Source of the DNA: Halococcus hamelinensis 100A6
Lineage (GTDB): Archaea; Halobacteriota; Halobacteria; Halobacteriales; Halococcaceae
DNA length: 64,000 nucleotides
Assembly: GCF_000336675.1 (NCBI RefSeq)
Contig: NZ_AOMB01000010.1
Location: forward strand, 18,005 to 82,004
Direction: 5' to 3'
The position numbers and the translations under genes were made by a program. The notes below the pieces were generated by a model. It was not told where the DNA came from, ran no database searches, and saw only the letters and a list, made by a program, of their open reading frames with translations. Positions 51,266 to 59,524 of the stretch are shown here, piece after piece; within the stretch, counting starts at the first letter, position 1; every line of letters starts with the position of its first letter.

Positions 51266-51421
51266 TGCGACGCCGCGGACGGGCTGCTCCGGCTTGGAAA
51301 CGTCGGGCCGGGCGTCTACGTGTTCCGGGCGCGGGGGCGGCTCAACGGCGGGGTCAGCGATGTCTACGACGTCAACGTTGCCAACATTACCCTGTTCACG
51401 ATCCGCGATACCGGGACGTGA
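51266..51421 (+). pseudogene. C-terminal remnant of a secreted-type beta protein
   Basis: The frame from 51266 to the stop at 51419-51421 reads CDAADGLLRLGNVG, then VYVFRARGRLNGG, then VYDVNVANITLF. It is strand-rich, has no start codon in front and uses G/C-ended codons as real genes do. It lies in the 267-nt gap 51168-51434. It looks like the end of a gene whose front was lost. Confidence 0.4.
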
Positions 51422-51434
51422 GTCGAGGAGGAGA

Positions 51435-51596
51435 TCAGGACCGGTCGATGTCGAGTTCGTCCTGGAGCCCGGCGAGGGCGTCGTCGTCGGCGAGTTCGCG
51501 GAGGCGTTCGCGGAGATGCGTTCGGCAGAGGCCGACCTTCAGGCCATCCTTTTCGACGGCGACCGCGGCGTCTGCGTCGCAGTAGTGACACTGCAT
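51435..51596 (-). CDS. Small zinc-binding protein (DUF6757-like)
   Basis: This 53-residue protein starts MQCHYCDADAAVAVEKDG, then GLCRTHLRERLREL, then an acidic tail. CxxC followed by CxxH make a likely zinc finger. I recall nearly the same layout in a haloarchaeal family called DUF6757. The ATG at 51596 is preferred over the ATG one codon earlier (51599). Role unknown. Confidence 0.78.
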   Translation of the reverse strand: MQCHYCDADAAVAVEKDGLKVGLCRTHLRERLRELADDDALAGLQDELDIDRS

Positions 51597-51722
51597 CATC
51601 CGTGGTTCGGGTCGACGGGCATTGAACCCTGCGGCGTCGTGTCGGCGATCCGCTATGAAGGGTCGCCGATCCGCTCTCACCGCCGACCGTTTTTCGGAAC
51701 GACCGAGGAGAAGTCCACCGGG

Positions 51723-52502
51723 TTACAGCCGCTCGCAGAACGCCTCGAACTCCGCGTCGTCGAGTCCCGCACGACCGAGAACGGCGTCGTGGGCATCGCT
51801 TCCGCCGGTCGGGAGGAGGTCGTTGCGTTCGAGCGCGTGCTCGACGGGCGCGGTGTCGACCGTCCGACCGTAGTCGTAGTAGCGTTCGACGGCCGAGACG
51901 TGCGGCGAGTCGGTGAGCGCGAGCGCGGCCTCGGGGTCGCCGTAGCGGAGCGGGTGAGCCAGCGAGACCACGCCACAGGCTTCGGCCAGGAGCGACGCGC
52001 CGCGTTCGAAGGAGGGGAGGTTCCGCGCGACGAAACACGGACAGTCCTTGCCGATGACCTCCTCGAACGCGCCCTCGTAGTCGTAGGTCGCACCGGAGTC
52101 GGCGATCGCCCGCGCGATGTGCGGCCGGCCGATCCCCTCGGCGGGTTCGACGTCGAGGTCGTAGTCGAAGCGGTCCTCGACGCAGTCGATGATCGCCCGC
52201 CCACGCTCGATCCGGTCGGTCTGGAGGCGGTCGAGCTCCGCCCGGAGGTCGTCGGTCGGCCGGACGCCGTACCCCAGGAGGTCGACCTGTCCCGCGTCGC
52301 TTTCGACGCGGAGTTCGATCCCGTGGACCATCTCGACCCCGTCGAGTTCGTCGGTCGGGGTGTCGAGTTCCCGGTTGAGGCGTTCGTGGTCGGTGATCGC
52401 GACGGTCCCGACGTTGGCTCTGTGAGCGGCTTCGGGGACCTCACGCAGGTGCATCGTCCCGTCCGAGTTGGTGGTGTGGACGTGGAGGTCGGCGACGGGC
52501 AT
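51723..52502 (-). CDS. PHP-domain phosphoesterase
   Basis: This 259-residue protein has the PHP (polymerase and histidinol phosphatase) motif DLHVHTTNSDG at the start, then AITDHE, then VSLAHPLRYG and GGSDAHD. These are the trinuclear-metal ligands. It resembles RNase AM/TrpH-type 5'-3' nucleases or 3',5'-nucleoside bisphosphatases. The ATG at 52502 (MPVADLHVHT) is chosen over a longer frame. Confidence 0.88.
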   Translation of the reverse strand: MPVADLHVHTTNSDGTMHLREVPEAAHRANVGTVAITDHERLNRELDTPTDELDGVEMVHGIELRVESDAGQVDLLGYGVRPTDDLRAELDRLQTDRIERGRAIIDCVEDRFDYDLDVEPAEGIGRPHIARAIADSGATYDYEGAFEEVIGKDCPCFVARNLPSFERGASLLAEACGVVSLAHPLRYGDPEAALALTDSPHVSAVERYYDYGRTVDTAPVEHALERNDLLPTGGSDAHDAVLGRAGLDDAEFEAFCERL

Positions 52503-52616
52503 GTCCTCTCGGACACCGGCCTCGGATAAGTTCGTTCTGGACGGCCGGGGAACGACACCCCCTCTACCCAAGTCCTAGATGGTCCTTCATAGCCTACCGA
52601 GGATTTATAGAAAACG

Positions 52617-52622
52617 TTTATG
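52617..52622 (+). promoter_or_regulatory. TATA element of the DUF5789-like gene
   Basis: TTTATG 24 nt before the ATG at 52647. A second AT-rich site (TTTATA, 52604-52609) lies just upstream. Confidence 0.45.
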
Positions 52623-52646
52623 ATAGTCTCGGGGCTGGCTTCGGGT

Positions 52647-52934
52647 ATGCGATTCATGAACGGCGCGGACGAACGGCTCGGCGCACACAGCTACCCCACG
52701 ACGACGGCCGACATCATCGAGGCCCACGGCGACCTCGAGATCGAGGTCCCGAACGGTACCGAGACGCTCGGCGACGTGTTCGGCAGGGTCGACGAATCGA
52801 CGTTCGAAACGGCCGAAGAAGCCCGCCTGATGCTCTACAGCGCGCTCGGCGACGACGCGATCGGCCGGAAGTTCTACTCCGACCGCGACCCCACCCGGGT
52901 CGACGAGGACGGCCCCGAACCGGTCTCGCTGTAG
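52647..52934 (+). CDS. DUF5789-like conserved haloarchaeal protein
   Basis: This 95-residue acidic protein has PTTTADIIEAHGDLEIEVPNG and AEEARLMLYSALGDDAIGRKFYSDRDP. It matches my memory of DUF5789. It has no cysteine or known catalytic motif. The ATG at 52647 is supported by the TATA spacing. It is convergent with the acetyltransferase gene, which ends 5 nt after its stop. Confidence 0.78.
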   Translation: MRFMNGADERLGAHSYPTTTADIIEAHGDLEIEVPNGTETLGDVFGRVDESTFETAEEARLMLYSALGDDAIGRKFYSDRDPTRVDEDGPEPVSL

Positions 52935-52939
52935 TCCGG

Positions 52940-53479
52940 TCACTGCTTTTCATCCCACCCATCGAGGTCGGCGACATCGACACGCATTCGGTGACGGAGC
53001 GGCTCGAAACCCGACTTCCCGTAGAAGGCGAGCGCGCGGTCGTTGTCGACGTCGACGCTCAGTACGGCTTCCGAACAGCCCGCTTCGTCGGCGCGGGTCC
53101 CGGCACGACTCATGAGATGGTGTGCGAGCCCGGTCCCGCGGTAGGGCTCACGAACGTAGATATCGCAGACGACCACCCGATCCGGGCGGTCGAACACCGA
53201 CGGGCAGGGGTCGCGATCCGTCGCGATGAACCCCGCGAGGGTCGCGTCGGTGCCGGCGATGGATCCGGCTTCGTCGGTGTCGATAGCGACCGCGATCCGA
53301 TAGTCGGTGGCTTCGAGTTTCTCGAGCGCCCACGGGACTTGTTCGTCGACGAGGTCCACGTCGTCGGCGAGCGTGTGGCTCTCGACGACGGCTTCGAGTT
53401 CACGGTTGTAGGGAACCCACAGCTCCTCGGCGTAGCGGCGGACGGCGGCTTCCTCGGCGGGGAGTCGACGTATCTCCAT
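52940..53479 (-). CDS. GNAT-family N-acetyltransferase
   Basis: This 179-residue protein has the acetyl-CoA-binding motif A (VCDIYVREPYRGTGLAHHLMSRA) and the C-terminal motif (SVDVDNDRALAFYGKSGFEPLRHRM). The substrate is unknown. The beginning is a long acidic helix. It is near-complete compared with typical GNATs of 150-180 residues. Confidence 0.88.
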   Translation of the reverse strand: MEIRRLPAEEAAVRRYAEELWVPYNRELEAVVESHTLADDVDLVDEQVPWALEKLEATDYRIAVAIDTDEAGSIAGTDATLAGFIATDRDPCPSVFDRPDRVVVCDIYVREPYRGTGLAHHLMSRAGTRADEAGCSEAVLSVDVDNDRALAFYGKSGFEPLRHRMRVDVADLDGWDEKQ

Positions 53480-53522
53480 CCCGATATTCGTCCCCGTCGA
53501 CCGTGTTCCCGGTGTCGGTTTT

Positions 53523-54539
53523 CTACCCGCCGAGGCCGGTCCCCGAGAGGTCGAACGGCACCGTTCCCGTCGCGTACCCCGCGGTCGAGCCGTCGGGCCG
53601 GACCCGGAACACGACGGCCGGGCGGTGGCCGACGGCGGGGCGTTCGGCCGCGAGCGTGGCCCACTCGTCGTCGTGGAAGGACGAACAGTCCACGAACAGC
53701 ACGGCGTCGGGGTGGGCGGCGAGCTGGCCGTCGGTCTTCGAGCCCGCGGTTCCCCTGACGGCGGCCGCCGGGGTGCCCGCGGCGCGGTCGACCGGGCGAC
53801 TCGGGCGGGTGACCTCGACGAGCGCCGACGGGCCGTCGACCGGCTCGACCCGGTAGTCGAGCGCGTGGCCCGAGTCCATCTGGACCTCGGGGACGATGGG
53901 CTGGCCGGCGTCGGTGAGGACCTTCGCGGCGTTGAACTCGCCCATCGTCGCGCTCATCCGCGTGAGGTCGACCTGTCGGCTCGTCCCGAGCTTCGCCGCC
54001 ATCGTGTAGCGGTAGTCGTCGAAGACGCCCGTCGAGAGGAACCGTTCGTAGAAGTCGAGCGCGTCGTCGGTGGTCGCGTCCGGAAAGCCCGCGGCGTGGT
54101 CGGCGAAGAACGCGCGCGAACTCCCCCGGCCGTCCTTCGAGAGGAGTACGGGGAGGAAGAACCACGCGACGTGGTCGTAGGCCGTGAGCCAGGGGTCCTG
54201 GACCTGGAGTTCGGCGAGGAGTTCGCGCTGGGCCCACCGCGCGACCGGGTAGGGAACCTCCTCGAAGGTGTACTTCTCGGTGCGCCAGAGGGCCTCGGGG
54301 GTCTGGGTGTTGCCGAGCCAGAAGGCGTCCTCGCCCCAGGCGAACAGCGCGCGGTCGCCGTTGTCCATCTCGAGGCGGCAGGCGTCGTATCCGGGCGGGG
54401 GTCGATACCAGGGTCCGTCGAGACGCGCGCCGAGCGCCTCGTCGAGGGATGCATGGAGGTCGCGGCGAACCCGGGAGCGATCCCAGGTCTCGTGCGACCA
54501 GCGAAAACGGAGGGGTCCGGCCACGCTCTCCCTGGGCAC
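53523..54539 (-). CDS. DUF5784-like haloarchaeal protein
   Basis: This 338-residue protein contains FRWSHETWDRSRVRRDL, ALFAWGEDAFWLGNTQTPEALW, then AYDHVAWFFLPVLLSKDG, and a final part with VLFVDCSSFHDDEW. I recall such haloarchaeal proteins as DUF5784. A restriction-nuclease-like or DNA-related role is sometimes guessed; I see no clear catalytic motif. The GTG at 54539 or the next in-frame GTG (VAGPLRF) could be the start. Confidence 0.75.
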   Translation of the reverse strand: MPRESVAGPLRFRWSHETWDRSRVRRDLHASLDEALGARLDGPWYRPPPGYDACRLEMDNGDRALFAWGEDAFWLGNTQTPEALWRTEKYTFEEVPYPVARWAQRELLAELQVQDPWLTAYDHVAWFFLPVLLSKDGRGSSRAFFADHAAGFPDATTDDALDFYERFLSTGVFDDYRYTMAAKLGTSRQVDLTRMSATMGEFNAAKVLTDAGQPIVPEVQMDSGHALDYRVEPVDGPSALVEVTRPSRPVDRAAGTPAAAVRGTAGSKTDGQLAAHPDAVLFVDCSSFHDDEWATLAAERPAVGHRPAVVFRVRPDGSTAGYATGTVPFDLSGTGLGG

Positions 54540-54658
54540 TCCGTGGGCTTATCGGTGTCGATACGCCCGTTCGGCGGTGGCTGCGGTGTAATTTCGCCGG
54601 AAATCCGGACCACCGATACTTTCTTATCAACCAGCGCCCAATCGTGATCCTGTATACC

Positions 54659-54838
54659 ATGTCAATGGGAGCCTATGACGCGGCCGAACACGAACGCCGC
54701 GAAGAGAAAACCAGTACGGTCGACACCAGTCCGGACGACGACCGGCGGAGCAGCTACGAGGGCACCGTCGAGTACGACACCGGTGACGCGAACGCCGACG
54801 ACCTCCTCGCGCAGTTCCGCGAGCTCAGGTCGTCGTAA
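54659..54838 (+). CDS. DUF5786-like small acidic protein
   Basis: This 59-residue protein starts MSMGAYDAAEHERREEKTS and ends ADDLLAQFRELRSS. It is highly acidic and without cysteine, the same layout as a haloarchaeal family I know as DUF5786. The ATG at 54659 is chosen over the out-of-context longer frame. Its end overlaps the end of the membrane-protein gene on the other strand by 14 nt (54825-54838). Confidence 0.82.
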   Translation: MSMGAYDAAEHERREEKTSTVDTSPDDDRRSSYEGTVEYDTGDANADDLLAQFRELRSS

Positions 54839-55589
54839 CTGGCTCGGTTCCTTCGCGCTTGGTATAGAGGAGCACCAGCGACAGCCCCGTCACCACCATG
54901 ACCGCCGCGACGTGGGCGATCAACACCGCGAGCAACACGGGGTAGTCGAGGACGAACGGGACCAGGAGGAGCTGGATCAGCCCGAAGGCCACGGTCTCCA
55001 CGTCGGCCCAGAAGAACGCCCGCGCCGTCTCGGGGTCGAAGCGGTAGCGATACGACCGCCAGAGCGCGGTGACGGTCGCCCACCACCCGGTGCCGATCCG
55101 ATAGCAGACGTCCCAGAGCACCATCAGGAGGAAGTAGACGACGAGAACCGGCGGATCCCCTCCGATGAGTCGGTCGAGCAGCGGCGGTTCGCCGGTCGCG
55201 GCGTTCGGCACGAACAGGTAGACCAACATCGCACAGAACGCGAGCACCGCGAGCACGACGTCCATGTTCGAGCCGAACACGAGTCGTCGATAGGAATCGG
55301 GGAGGTCGACCGACCGGAGGTGGCGCGACACCCGCACCATCTCGATGCTCCCGATCCCCGCGACGAACACCGCGGCGCTCCCCACGAGCGCGACGCTCCA
55401 GAGGTCGTAGAACCACGCCAGCACCACCACGCCCACCTCGAAGACGCCGAGCTGGATCGCGAGCGCGAGCGTGGTCGAGACCTCGATCCCCGGCAGCGCC
55501 CCCACGATGCTCTCGTAGGTCCACGTCTCGCCGAAGTCGGGCGATTCTTCCCCGCGATCGACCCCGCTCGCGCCGTCGGCCGCGTTCAT
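54825..55589 (-). CDS. Six-helix membrane protein of unknown function
   Basis: This 254-residue protein has about six hydrophobic segments (around residues 36-56, 63-83, 108-128, 147-167, 193-213 and 217-240). Charged loops include RFDPETARAFFWADVET. I know the type from haloarchaea but no function is assigned. The ATG at 55589 is used. The gene is convergent with the DUF5786-like gene and divergent from the zinc-finger gene at 55680. Confidence 0.72.
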   Translation of the reverse strand: MNAADGASGVDRGEESPDFGETWTYESIVGALPGIEVSTTLALAIQLGVFEVGVVVLAWFYDLWSVALVGSAAVFVAGIGSIEMVRVSRHLRSVDLPDSYRRLVFGSNMDVVLAVLAFCAMLVYLFVPNAATGEPPLLDRLIGGDPPVLVVYFLLMVLWDVCYRIGTGWWATVTALWRSYRYRFDPETARAFFWADVETVAFGLIQLLLVPFVLDYPVLLAVLIAHVAAVMVVTGLSLVLLYTKREGTEPVTTT

Positions 55590-55679
55590 GGCGCGTCCAC
55601 GTGCCACCGGGGCATAAGTCCGCGCTCGTCGGCACCCGGGAGGGAGAAGGGCTTTCCCCCGGCTTCCCCGAGAGGGCGC

Positions 55680-55886
55680 ATGGCTTCCGACCCGTGTGCG
55701 GGCTGTGGCCGCCCGGTCAAGATCGCGGGCGGCATCGCCAACCTCTGGACCTTCGGCGGCGACGCGGCCGGCGGGCTCGCGCTCGAACTCGCCGACGGCT
55801 CCGACTACCTCCTCTGTTACGACTGCATCGACCGACTGCCCGACGACCCGCGGGCGGCGGATGTCGCGGCACTCGGACCCGAGTAG
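55680..55886 (+). CDS. Small zinc-finger protein upstream of the XPD-like helicase
   Basis: This 68-residue protein has CAGCGRPVKIAGG near the start and LCYDCIDRLPDDP near the end. Four cysteines in two CxxC pairs make a zinc ribbon. It matches my memory of a haloarchaeal DUF7561-like family. It starts at the ATG at 55680 and ends 36 nt before the helicase gene, so co-transcription is likely. Confidence 0.78.
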   Translation: MASDPCAGCGRPVKIAGGIANLWTFGGDAAGGLALELADGSDYLLCYDCIDRLPDDPRAADVAALGPE

Positions 55887-55922
55887 CGCAGGACTTACTT
55901 GCCGGGCGGCAGTCTCTCACTC

Positions 55923-57647
55923 GTGAACCCAGCGCGGATCGAGGACGAGTTTCCCGCTCCCGATTATCGTGGCGCCCAGCGCGACGCGCTCGGCCGCATC
56001 CGGGAGGCGTTCGCGGCGGGCAACCGGGTAGTGCTCGTCCGCGCGCCCACCGGCTCCGGGAAGTCGCTGCTCGCGCGCGCCATCGCGGGCTGTGCGCGCC
56101 GGCCCGACGAGGCCGACCCCGCCGACGCCACCGACGCCTACTACACCACCCCGCAGGTCTCCCAGCTCGACGACGTCGCCGCCGACCCGCTGCTCTCCGA
56201 CCTCCAGGTGATCAGGGGTAAACGCAACTACTCGTGTCTCCTCCCCGGCGAGACGGATACGCCCGTCGACCGCGCGCCGTGCGCGCGCCAGACCGGCTTC
56301 GACTGCTCGATCCGCCACCGCTGTCCGTACTTCTCCGACCGGGCGATCGCCTCGAACCGCTCGATCGCCGCGATGACGCTGGCCTACTTCATGCAGACCG
56401 CTGGCTCGGACGCCTTCGGCCGGCGCGACGTCGTGGTCGTGGACGAGGCCCACGGCCTCGCCGAGTGGGCCGAGATGTACGCCACGATCGACCTCCGACC
56501 CCGGACGGTGCCGGTCTGGGACGAGTTGGAGATACCCGCGCTCGACGGGGTCGAGGCGGCCGCGTGCTTCGCCGACCACGTTACCACCGTCTGCACCCGT
56601 CGGAAGGACACCCTCGTGGGGGCCGACGAGCTCTCGATCGCCGAAGTCACCGAGCGCGACCGGCTTCAGGAACTGATCTCGAACCTCAACTGGTTCGTCT
56701 CCGACTACCGTGATTCGACCAGCGCGAGCACGTGGGTCGTCGACGGCGGCGACGGCGAACCGGTGACGATCAAACCCCTCAACCCCGAGCGCTATCTCCG
56801 GCACACGGTCTGGGACCGTGGAAACCGCTTCGCGCTGCTCTCGGCCACCATCCTCGACAAGGAGGGGTTCTGTCGCGGCGTCGGGCTCGACCCGGACGAG
56901 ACGGCGCTGGTCGACGTTTCGCACACCTTTCCGGTCGAGAACCGACCCCTGTTCGACGCGACCCAGGGCAAGATGACCTACGACCACCGCGAGGAGACCC
57001 TCCCGAAGATCGCCCGGCTGGTGGTTCGACTCATGGCCCACCACCCGGACGAGAAGGGGATCGTCCACGCCCACTCCTACGCCATCGCGGAGGGGCTGGA
57101 AGCCAAGCTCCGCGAGTTCGGGGTCGACGGTCGGATCCGGAGCCACGACCGCGAGGACCGCGACGCCCAGTTGGGGGCGTGGCTCGCGACCGACGACCCT
57201 GACCTGTTCATCTCCGTGAAGATGGAGGAGGCGCTCGACCTGGAGGGCGACCTCGCGCGGTGGCAGGTGCTCTGCAAGGCCCCCTACCCCAACACCCGCG
57301 ACTCGCGGGTCGCGCGCCGGCTGGAGGACGGCCAGTGGAACTGGTACTACCGCACGGCGCTCAAGACCGTGATCCAGGCCTGCGGGCGGGTCGTCCGCGC
57401 GCCCGACGACCACGGGGCGACCTACCTCGCGGATTCGAGCCTGCTCGACCTCTTCGAGCGCTCGCGGTCGGCGATGCCCGACTGGTTCGCGGCCCAGGTC
57501 GACCGGATGACGACCCCGGAGCTCCCGGCGTTCGACCCGGCGGCGGCCGGCGGCGACGGCGACTCCGGGAGCCGTCGAGACCGACGACGAAGATCGAGGG
57601 ACGACCCCGAGAACCACCCGCTCGCGGACGTCTGGGGCTCGGATTGA
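55923..57647 (+). CDS. XPD/Rad3-like (DinG-type) ATP-dependent helicase with Fe-S cluster
   Basis: This 574-residue SF2 helicase has Walker A RAPTGSGKSLL at about residue 38. A cluster domain has four cysteines (YSCLLPG, RAPCARQ, FDCSIRHRC), as in XPD. DEAH is at about 173-176 (VVVDEAHGL). Later motifs are LLSATIL and VIQACGRVVRAPDD. The C-terminal 40 residues are disordered and charged. The start is GTG at 55923 (VNPARIEDEF). It probably unwinds DNA in repair. Confidence 0.9.
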   Translation: MNPARIEDEFPAPDYRGAQRDALGRIREAFAAGNRVVLVRAPTGSGKSLLARAIAGCARRPDEADPADATDAYYTTPQVSQLDDVAADPLLSDLQVIRGKRNYSCLLPGETDTPVDRAPCARQTGFDCSIRHRCPYFSDRAIASNRSIAAMTLAYFMQTAGSDAFGRRDVVVVDEAHGLAEWAEMYATIDLRPRTVPVWDELEIPALDGVEAAACFADHVTTVCTRRKDTLVGADELSIAEVTERDRLQELISNLNWFVSDYRDSTSASTWVVDGGDGEPVTIKPLNPERYLRHTVWDRGNRFALLSATILDKEGFCRGVGLDPDETALVDVSHTFPVENRPLFDATQGKMTYDHREETLPKIARLVVRLMAHHPDEKGIVHAHSYAIAEGLEAKLREFGVDGRIRSHDREDRDAQLGAWLATDDPDLFISVKMEEALDLEGDLARWQVLCKAPYPNTRDSRVARRLEDGQWNWYYRTALKTVIQACGRVVRAPDDHGATYLADSSLLDLFERSRSAMPDWFAAQVDRMTTPELPAFDPAAAGGDGDSGSRRDRRRRSRDDPENHPLADVWGSD

Positions 57648-57674
57648 GCCCGACCGGCAGCGCTTCTCCGCTCC

Positions 57675-59348
57675 TCAGTACGGGATGAGCGAGAAGCCGC
57701 CGGGCACGAGGAAGCCGAGCACGAGGAAGAGGGCCCCGGCGATCGCCGCACACGCCAGCGCGTAGGGCACCTGGGTTCTGACGTGGACCATGTGGTCGGC
57801 ACCGCTGGTCGAGGAGGAGAGAACCGTGGTGTCCGAGATCGGCGAGCAGTGGTCGCCGAAGATGCCGCCCGAGAGCACCGCCCCGAGCACGAGCGGGAGG
57901 TTCGCGCCGGTCGTGAACGCCACCGGGATCGCGATCGGGAACATGATGCCGTAGGTCGCCCACGAGCTGCCGTCCGAAAAGGAGATGAAGCCCGTCGCGG
58001 CGAAGACGAGTACCGGGATCAGGCCGACCGGGACCCCCCGAAACCAGTCGGTGACGAAGCTCGACACGCCGAGGGTGGAGACGGTGTTCTGGATCGTGAT
58101 CGCGAGCGTGAGGATCGCGGCCGCGAGGAAGATCCCCTTGAAGCCGTTGAGCATCGCGTCGGTCGCGTCGGCGTTCGAGGGGATGTCGCCGCGGACCCGA
58201 AAGAGCACGAACCCGACGACCAGTCCCGCGAGCGCGGCGAGGCCGAGCCGGATCCCGCCGATGTCGAACGACCACGGCCCGCCCGCGGGGAGGATCAGCT
58301 GGTAGCCGAGCAGCGAGAGCGCGGTCGAGGTCTGGGGCGAGTTCACGACCGGCGAGGCGCGCCAGAACATCGCCAGCAACCCCACGGCGACGATGGTCAC
58401 GACCGGGATCGCGAAGTTCCGCCAGTCGGGGCTCGCACCGTCGTACATCTCGTAGTTCGCCATCTCGTCCGAGACCAGCGGGTCGTCGTCGGGGCCGACG
58501 ACGCCCTCCCCGTTGCGAGCGCGCGTCTCCTCGCGGCCCATCCCGAGGACGTTCGGGACGACCTGCCAGGCGACGAGCGCGGCGATGGCTAGGGCAGTCC
58601 ACGAGTAGAAGGCGAAGCCGAGGCTGTTGAAGTAGAGCGGCCAGACCGCCGACGTGGCGGCTTCGAGGCCGTCGCCGGTCTGGGTGACGTAGTTCGACAT
58701 CCCCGAGGGGAGGACGTTCTGCTCGGCGGCGGCGGTGATGCCCGCGCCGATGAAGCCGACGAGCGCGACGCCCCAGGTCGAGTAGAAGGCGAGGCGGGCT
58801 GCCGGGCTGCCCGCGCTGTCGACGTAGTAGGCGAGTTTCGCCCGCGAGACGTCGTACTCGTCGGTCAGCGGGCGCATCATCGACCCCACCACCAAACAGT
58901 TGAAGTAGTCGTCGATGTGGATGATGACCCCCGCGAGGAACGAGGCTTTCTCCGCGTCGGCGGGCGAGTCGACCCGGCTGGCGAGCGCCTCCAGCACGCC
59001 CCGGATCGCGCCCGATCGGATCATCAGGCCCATCAGCCCGCCGATGGCGAACAGCGCGATCAGGACGTTCTTGACGTACCACGGGTCGGCGAACAGCGGC
59101 GACGTGGCGACGAGGTCGGGGATCGTCGTCAGTCCGAGGACACCACCCAGAACGATGCCCGAGACGCCGCCGGTCAGGCCGTCGGGAAGCCCGACCGCCG
59201 CGGGCCGGAAGACGCCGTAGACGACGGCCCCGCCGGCGATCCCCACGAAGAGCCCGACGAGGGCATCGCGGGTGTACCACGCGAGCGAGATGGCGAGCAG
59301 CGCGGGCAGCAACGACCAGGGACCGGCGGCGATGCTTTCGAGCGGCAT
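57675..59348 (-). CDS. NhaC-family Na+/H+ antiporter
   Basis: This 557-residue protein has about 12 membrane helices. It has the family's IIHIDDYFNCLVVGSMMRPLTD, YYVDSAGSPAARLAFYSTW and SGGIFGDHCSPISDTTVLSS segments, which carry the conserved acidic residues and Cys/His. It exchanges sodium for protons or a related substrate. The ATG at 59348 (MPLESIAAG) is chosen. It is convergent with the helicase. Confidence 0.9.
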   Translation of the reverse strand: MPLESIAAGPWSLLPALLAISLAWYTRDALVGLFVGIAGGAVVYGVFRPAAVGLPDGLTGGVSGIVLGGVLGLTTIPDLVATSPLFADPWYVKNVLIALFAIGGLMGLMIRSGAIRGVLEALASRVDSPADAEKASFLAGVIIHIDDYFNCLVVGSMMRPLTDEYDVSRAKLAYYVDSAGSPAARLAFYSTWGVALVGFIGAGITAAAEQNVLPSGMSNYVTQTGDGLEAATSAVWPLYFNSLGFAFYSWTALAIAALVAWQVVPNVLGMGREETRARNGEGVVGPDDDPLVSDEMANYEMYDGASPDWRNFAIPVVTIVAVGLLAMFWRASPVVNSPQTSTALSLLGYQLILPAGGPWSFDIGGIRLGLAALAGLVVGFVLFRVRGDIPSNADATDAMLNGFKGIFLAAAILTLAITIQNTVSTLGVSSFVTDWFRGVPVGLIPVLVFAATGFISFSDGSSWATYGIMFPIAIPVAFTTGANLPLVLGAVLSGGIFGDHCSPISDTTVLSSSTSGADHMVHVRTQVPYALACAAIAGALFLVLGFLVPGGFSLIPY

Positions 59349-59412
59349 GACCACTACGACCGAGGGGAGGCGTAAAAAACTGTAGCGCCATCCTGCGTTT
59401 TCGGGTGGCGGT

Positions 59413-59499
59413 TCAGAGGACGGCCCCGGCGGCGTACGCGACCGAGGAGCCGACCATCAACACGACGAGAGTCAGCGCGATCCACTGTTGTCGATCCAT
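59413..59499 (-). CDS. 28-residue single-helix membrane peptide
   Basis: The minus strand at 59413-59499 encodes MDRQQWIALTLVVLMVGS followed by SVAYAAGAVL and a TGA stop. It is one membrane helix with a charged, aromatic N-terminus. It lies between the NhaC and NMD3 genes on the same strand. I have seen very similar peptides annotated in haloarchaea, from memory. The short length makes it easy to miss. Confidence 0.6.
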   Translation of the reverse strand: MDRQQWIALTLVVLMVGSSVAYAAGAVL

Positions 59500-59524
59500 T
59501 GGATGGGGGTTACGGGCCGGGGGA

